Origin: Alkalimonas sp.
GTDB taxonomy: Bacteria; Pseudomonadota; Gammaproteobacteria; Enterobacterales; Alteromonadaceae
DNA length: 9,280 nt
Direction of reading: 5' to 3'
Assembly: GCA_022565655.1 (NCBI GenBank)
Contig: JAIUMG010000126.1
Location: 1 to 9,280, forward strand
The notes below the pieces were generated by a model. The model was not told the DNA's origin. It searched no databases and saw only the letters and a program-made list of their open reading frames with translations. Position 1 is the stretch's first letter. The number at the start of each line of letters is the position of its first letter. The position numbers and the translations under genes were made by a program. This document shows positions 7,739-9,280 of the stretch, piece after piece.

Positions 7739-8405
7739 TCAGCACACAACGCAGCCGGCAGCAGATAAACCGGTGATCGGTATTTTTGGCGGCACCTTTG
7801 ACCCTATCCATCTGGGCCATGTGCAGTGCGCATTGCAAGTCCATCAGCAATGCCCACTCGAGCATATTCGCCTGATGCCTTGTCACTTGCCTCCCCACAG
7901 AGCGACCCCTGGCGTCAGTGCACAACAACGAGCGGATATGGTGCAATTGGCTATTGCCAACCATCCGCAGCTGCAACTGGAAACGCTCGAACTGCATCAG
8001 CACCGCCCTTCTTACACGGCGATTAGTTTGCAACAGTTGCAGCAACAATACCCTAAGCATAAACTGGCATTTATTATGGGGATGGATGCCTTTAACAACT
8101 TTACCCACTGGCATCGCTGGCAAGACATCCTGCACTGTGCAGATGTCATTGTCTGCCAGCGTCCACAATATACCAAGATCTCAGATGCCAGCCTGGCCTT
8201 GCTGGCTTCGCATCAAATTACGAAGGCTTCACAGCTGCAACAGTCGCAGTCAGGCCAGATCTTGATACTAGATAATCCTTTGCATCCCATTTCTGCCACC
8301 GAATTACGGCAACAATTAGTCAGCCAGCGAACCCGACCAGCTGGCCTGCAGCAAAGCGTGTGGAACTATATTCAGCAACATCAACTCTATAAGAATAGCG
8401 ACTGA
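7725..8405 (+). CDS. nadD: Nicotinate-mononucleotide adenylyltransferase
   Basis: NadD joins nicotinate mononucleotide and ATP to make deamido-NAD in NAD biosynthesis. From the ATG at 7725 the product is 226 residues, against 213 in E. coli. The nucleotidyltransferase signature GGTFDPIHLGH is at 22-32, with the (H/T)xGH motif as HLGH (29-32). The C-terminal ISxTxxR motif appears as ISATELR (189-195). The start is uncertain. An in-frame TTG at 7689 would add 12 residues, and an in-frame GTG at 7773 would begin directly at 'VIGIFGG'. None has a clear Shine-Dalgarno. I prefer 7725 as the only ATG; it lies 14 bases inside holA and fits coupled translation. The extra N-terminal tail (about 15 residues, MIPTDQHTTQPAADK) is unconserved-looking. 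Glutamine content is high (about 34 of 226). Confidence 0.95.
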   Translation: MIPTDQHTTQPAADKPVIGIFGGTFDPIHLGHVQCALQVHQQCPLEHIRLMPCHLPPHRATPGVSAQQRADMVQLAIANHPQLQLETLELHQHRPSYTAISLQQLQQQYPKHKLAFIMGMDAFNNFTHWHRWQDILHCADVIVCQRPQYTKISDASLALLASHQITKASQLQQSQSGQILILDNPLHPISATELRQQLVSQRTRPAGLQQSVWNYIQQHQLYKNSD

Positions 8406-8465
8406 GAGGTTGTGATCTGGACACATCAGCACAGTGCAACAAAAATACATCCATGCATGAAAAAG

Positions 8466-8474
8466 TGATAAAAT
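8466..8474 (+). promoter_or_regulatory. Extended -10 promoter candidate for rsfS-rlmH
   Basis: TGATAAAAT is an extended -10 (TGn plus TAAAAT, five of six) in the 102-base gap after nadD. Transcription would start near 8481, about 27 bases before the rsfS GTG. No good -35 is seen. The gap holds no convincing terminator for the leuS operon, so rsfS and rlmH may also be read from upstream. Confidence 0.5.
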
Positions 8475-8496
8475 TGGTCATTGAACTAACCAACCC

Positions 8497-8501
8497 AAGG
8501 A
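8497..8501 (+). promoter_or_regulatory. Ribosome binding site deciding the rsfS GTG start
   Basis: AAGGA lies 6 bases before the GTG at 8508. It supports this start, which also gives the family's usual length. Confidence 0.75.
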
Positions 8502-8507
8502 AAACAG

Positions 8508-8828
8508 GTGCAAAGTAACGAATTACTCAGTTTTGTTCATGATAAAGTAGACGATATGAAAGGCCGTGACATTGTCACGCTGGATGTACGGGGTAAGTCC
8601 AGTATCACTGATTACATGCTGATCTGTTCAGGCACATCCAACCGTCATACTAAATCCATCGCCGATCATGTGGCTCAGGAAGTGAAAAAGCAGGGATTAA
8701 CCATCATGGGTATGGAAGGCGAAAAAACCGGTGAGTGGGTTCTGCTGGATTTAGGTGATGTAGTGGTGCATGTCATGCTGGATGACAGCCGTAACTTCTA
8801 TCAGCTGGAAAAGCTCTGGAGCGCCTGA
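8508..8828 (+). CDS. rsfS: Ribosomal silencing factor RsfS
   Basis: RsfS (YbeB) binds ribosomal protein L14 on the free 50S subunit and blocks joining with 30S, lowering translation in stationary phase or starvation. The 106-residue product matches E. coli RsfS (105 residues) nearly end to end. It has 'DVRGKSSITDYMLICSGTSNRH' split over the conserved core (about 26-47), 'SIADHV', and the C-terminal 'DLGDVVVHVM' and 'LEKLWS'. The start is GTG, supported by AAGGA and by agreement with the family N-terminus. In E. coli cobC precedes this gene; here the gap after nadD has only 102 bases and no cobC. rlmH follows after 46 bases, so the two are probably one transcript. Glutamine is not enriched here, unlike in the three genes before it. 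Confidence 0.97.
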   Translation: MQSNELLSFVHDKVDDMKGRDIVTLDVRGKSSITDYMLICSGTSNRHTKSIADHVAQEVKKQGLTIMGMEGEKTGEWVLLDLGDVVVHVMLDDSRNFYQLEKLWSA

Positions 8829-8874
8829 CGCTGATGTTTGTTGCTGACCGAACTGACCATAAGCGATCTGCCCT

Positions 8875-9280
8875 ATGAAGTTGATGCTCATCGCTGTTGG
8901 CACCAAAATGCCGGCTTGGGTTCAGACTGGTTTTCAGGAATATGCCCGACGCTTTCCCCGTGATCTGGCGCTGGAGCTGTGCGAGATCCCGGCACAAAAG
9001 CGTGGTAAAAATGCCGACATCAAGCGCATTCTTCAGCAAGAAGGGGAGCGCATGATGGCTGCGGTGCCCAAAGGCGCGCGGATTATTACACTGGAAGTCA
9101 CTGGTCAAAGCTGGGACAGCCCGACATTAGCCAGCAGGTTAACCCAATGGCAATTGGATGGCCGAGATGTCTGTTTGCTGGTTGGCGGCCCTGAAGGGCT
9201 GGCACCGGATTGCATCGCGGCCAGTGAAGGCAAGTGGTCGCTATCAGCACTGACGCTACCGCACCCTCTGGTGCGGATTG
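8875..9280 (+). CDS. rlmH: 23S rRNA pseudouridine-1915 N3-methyltransferase, cut by right edge
   Basis: RlmH (YbeA) is a SPOUT methyltransferase that uses SAM to methylate pseudouridine 1915 in helix 69 of 23S rRNA on the assembled 70S ribosome. The visible 135 residues begin MKLMLIAVGTKMPAWVQTGF and show 'EIPAQKRGKNADIKRIL' (about 37-53), the trefoil-knot SAM-binding loop 'LLVGGPEGL', and 'SLSALTLPHPLVRI' at the edge. E. coli RlmH has 155 residues, so about 20 are missing, including the C-terminal tyrosine-containing tail that completes the active site. The ATG lies 46 bases after the rsfS stop with no strong Shine-Dalgarno, but the N-terminus matches the family exactly at this point. The gene is truncated only by the window boundary, not by a mutation. 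Confidence 0.97.
   Translation, partial: MKLMLIAVGTKMPAWVQTGFQEYARRFPRDLALELCEIPAQKRGKNADIKRILQQEGERMMAAVPKGARIITLEVTGQSWDSPTLASRLTQWQLDGRDVCLLVGGPEGLAPDCIAASEGKWSLSALTLPHPLVRI

Noticed and set aside
6731..8241. Four exact copies of CAGCTGCAAC (6731, 7472, 7968, 8232) that could be a dispersed motif
   Set aside because: All four are in the coding frame and encode Gln-Leu-Gln, so they follow from the glutamine-rich composition and codon choice, not from a DNA repeat.
8409..8440. Possible hairpin terminator after nadD (GTTG...CAAC and TGTG...CACA)
   Set aside because: Stems are only 4 bases with poor inner pairing and no T-run follows.
8452..8459. CATGCATG palindrome upstream of rsfS as an operator
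   Set aside because: An 8-base palindrome alone is too common; there is no second copy or flanking symmetry.

Overview
The window is a dense chromosomal housekeeping segment from a gammaproteobacterium. Gene order from the zinc-ribbon protein to the right edge is ybeL (reverse), then leuS, lptE, holA, nadD, rsfS and rlmH (forward). This is the order I know from Escherichia coli, except that no cobC lies between nadD and rsfS. The proteins are clearly homologous to the enterobacterial ones but divergent. The glutamine richness of LptE, HolA and NadD and the Lon-like gene next to ybeL suggest a marine or freshwater gammaproteobacterium, perhaps of the Alteromonadales or Rheinheimera type. I cannot name the genus from sequence alone. 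I see no mobile element, CRISPR array, tRNA or rRNA.

Left part (1-3378, all reverse strand). ybeL has a strong ribosome binding site and an extended -10 promoter. After 72 bases comes a 797-residue Lon-family protease of the AsrA/COG1067 type, with its own TATAAT box in the gap. Overlapping its stop codon by 8 bases is a third gene that runs off the left edge. Its first 148 residues look like the N-terminal part of a diacylglycerol-kinase/YegS-type fold in which the usual catalytic glycine motif cannot be found.

Middle (3379-3605) is a 227-base divergent regulatory region. It has a promoter candidate for each direction and two mutually exclusive hairpins in the leuS leader.

Right part (3606-9280, all forward). 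leuS (leucyl-tRNA synthetase), lptE (LPS-assembly lipoprotein), holA (delta subunit of the DNA polymerase III clamp loader) and nadD (nicotinate-mononucleotide adenylyltransferase) abut or overlap, so they are probably one translationally coupled transcript. After a 102-base gap with an extended -10 promoter candidate come rsfS (ribosomal silencing factor, GTG start) and rlmH (23S rRNA pseudouridine-1915 N3-methyltransferase), which is cut by the right edge about 20 residues before its expected end.

Most of the window is ordinary core genome. The parts worth a second look are the Lon-like protease with degenerate nucleotide-binding motifs, its overlapping kinase-fold partner, and the leuS leader.
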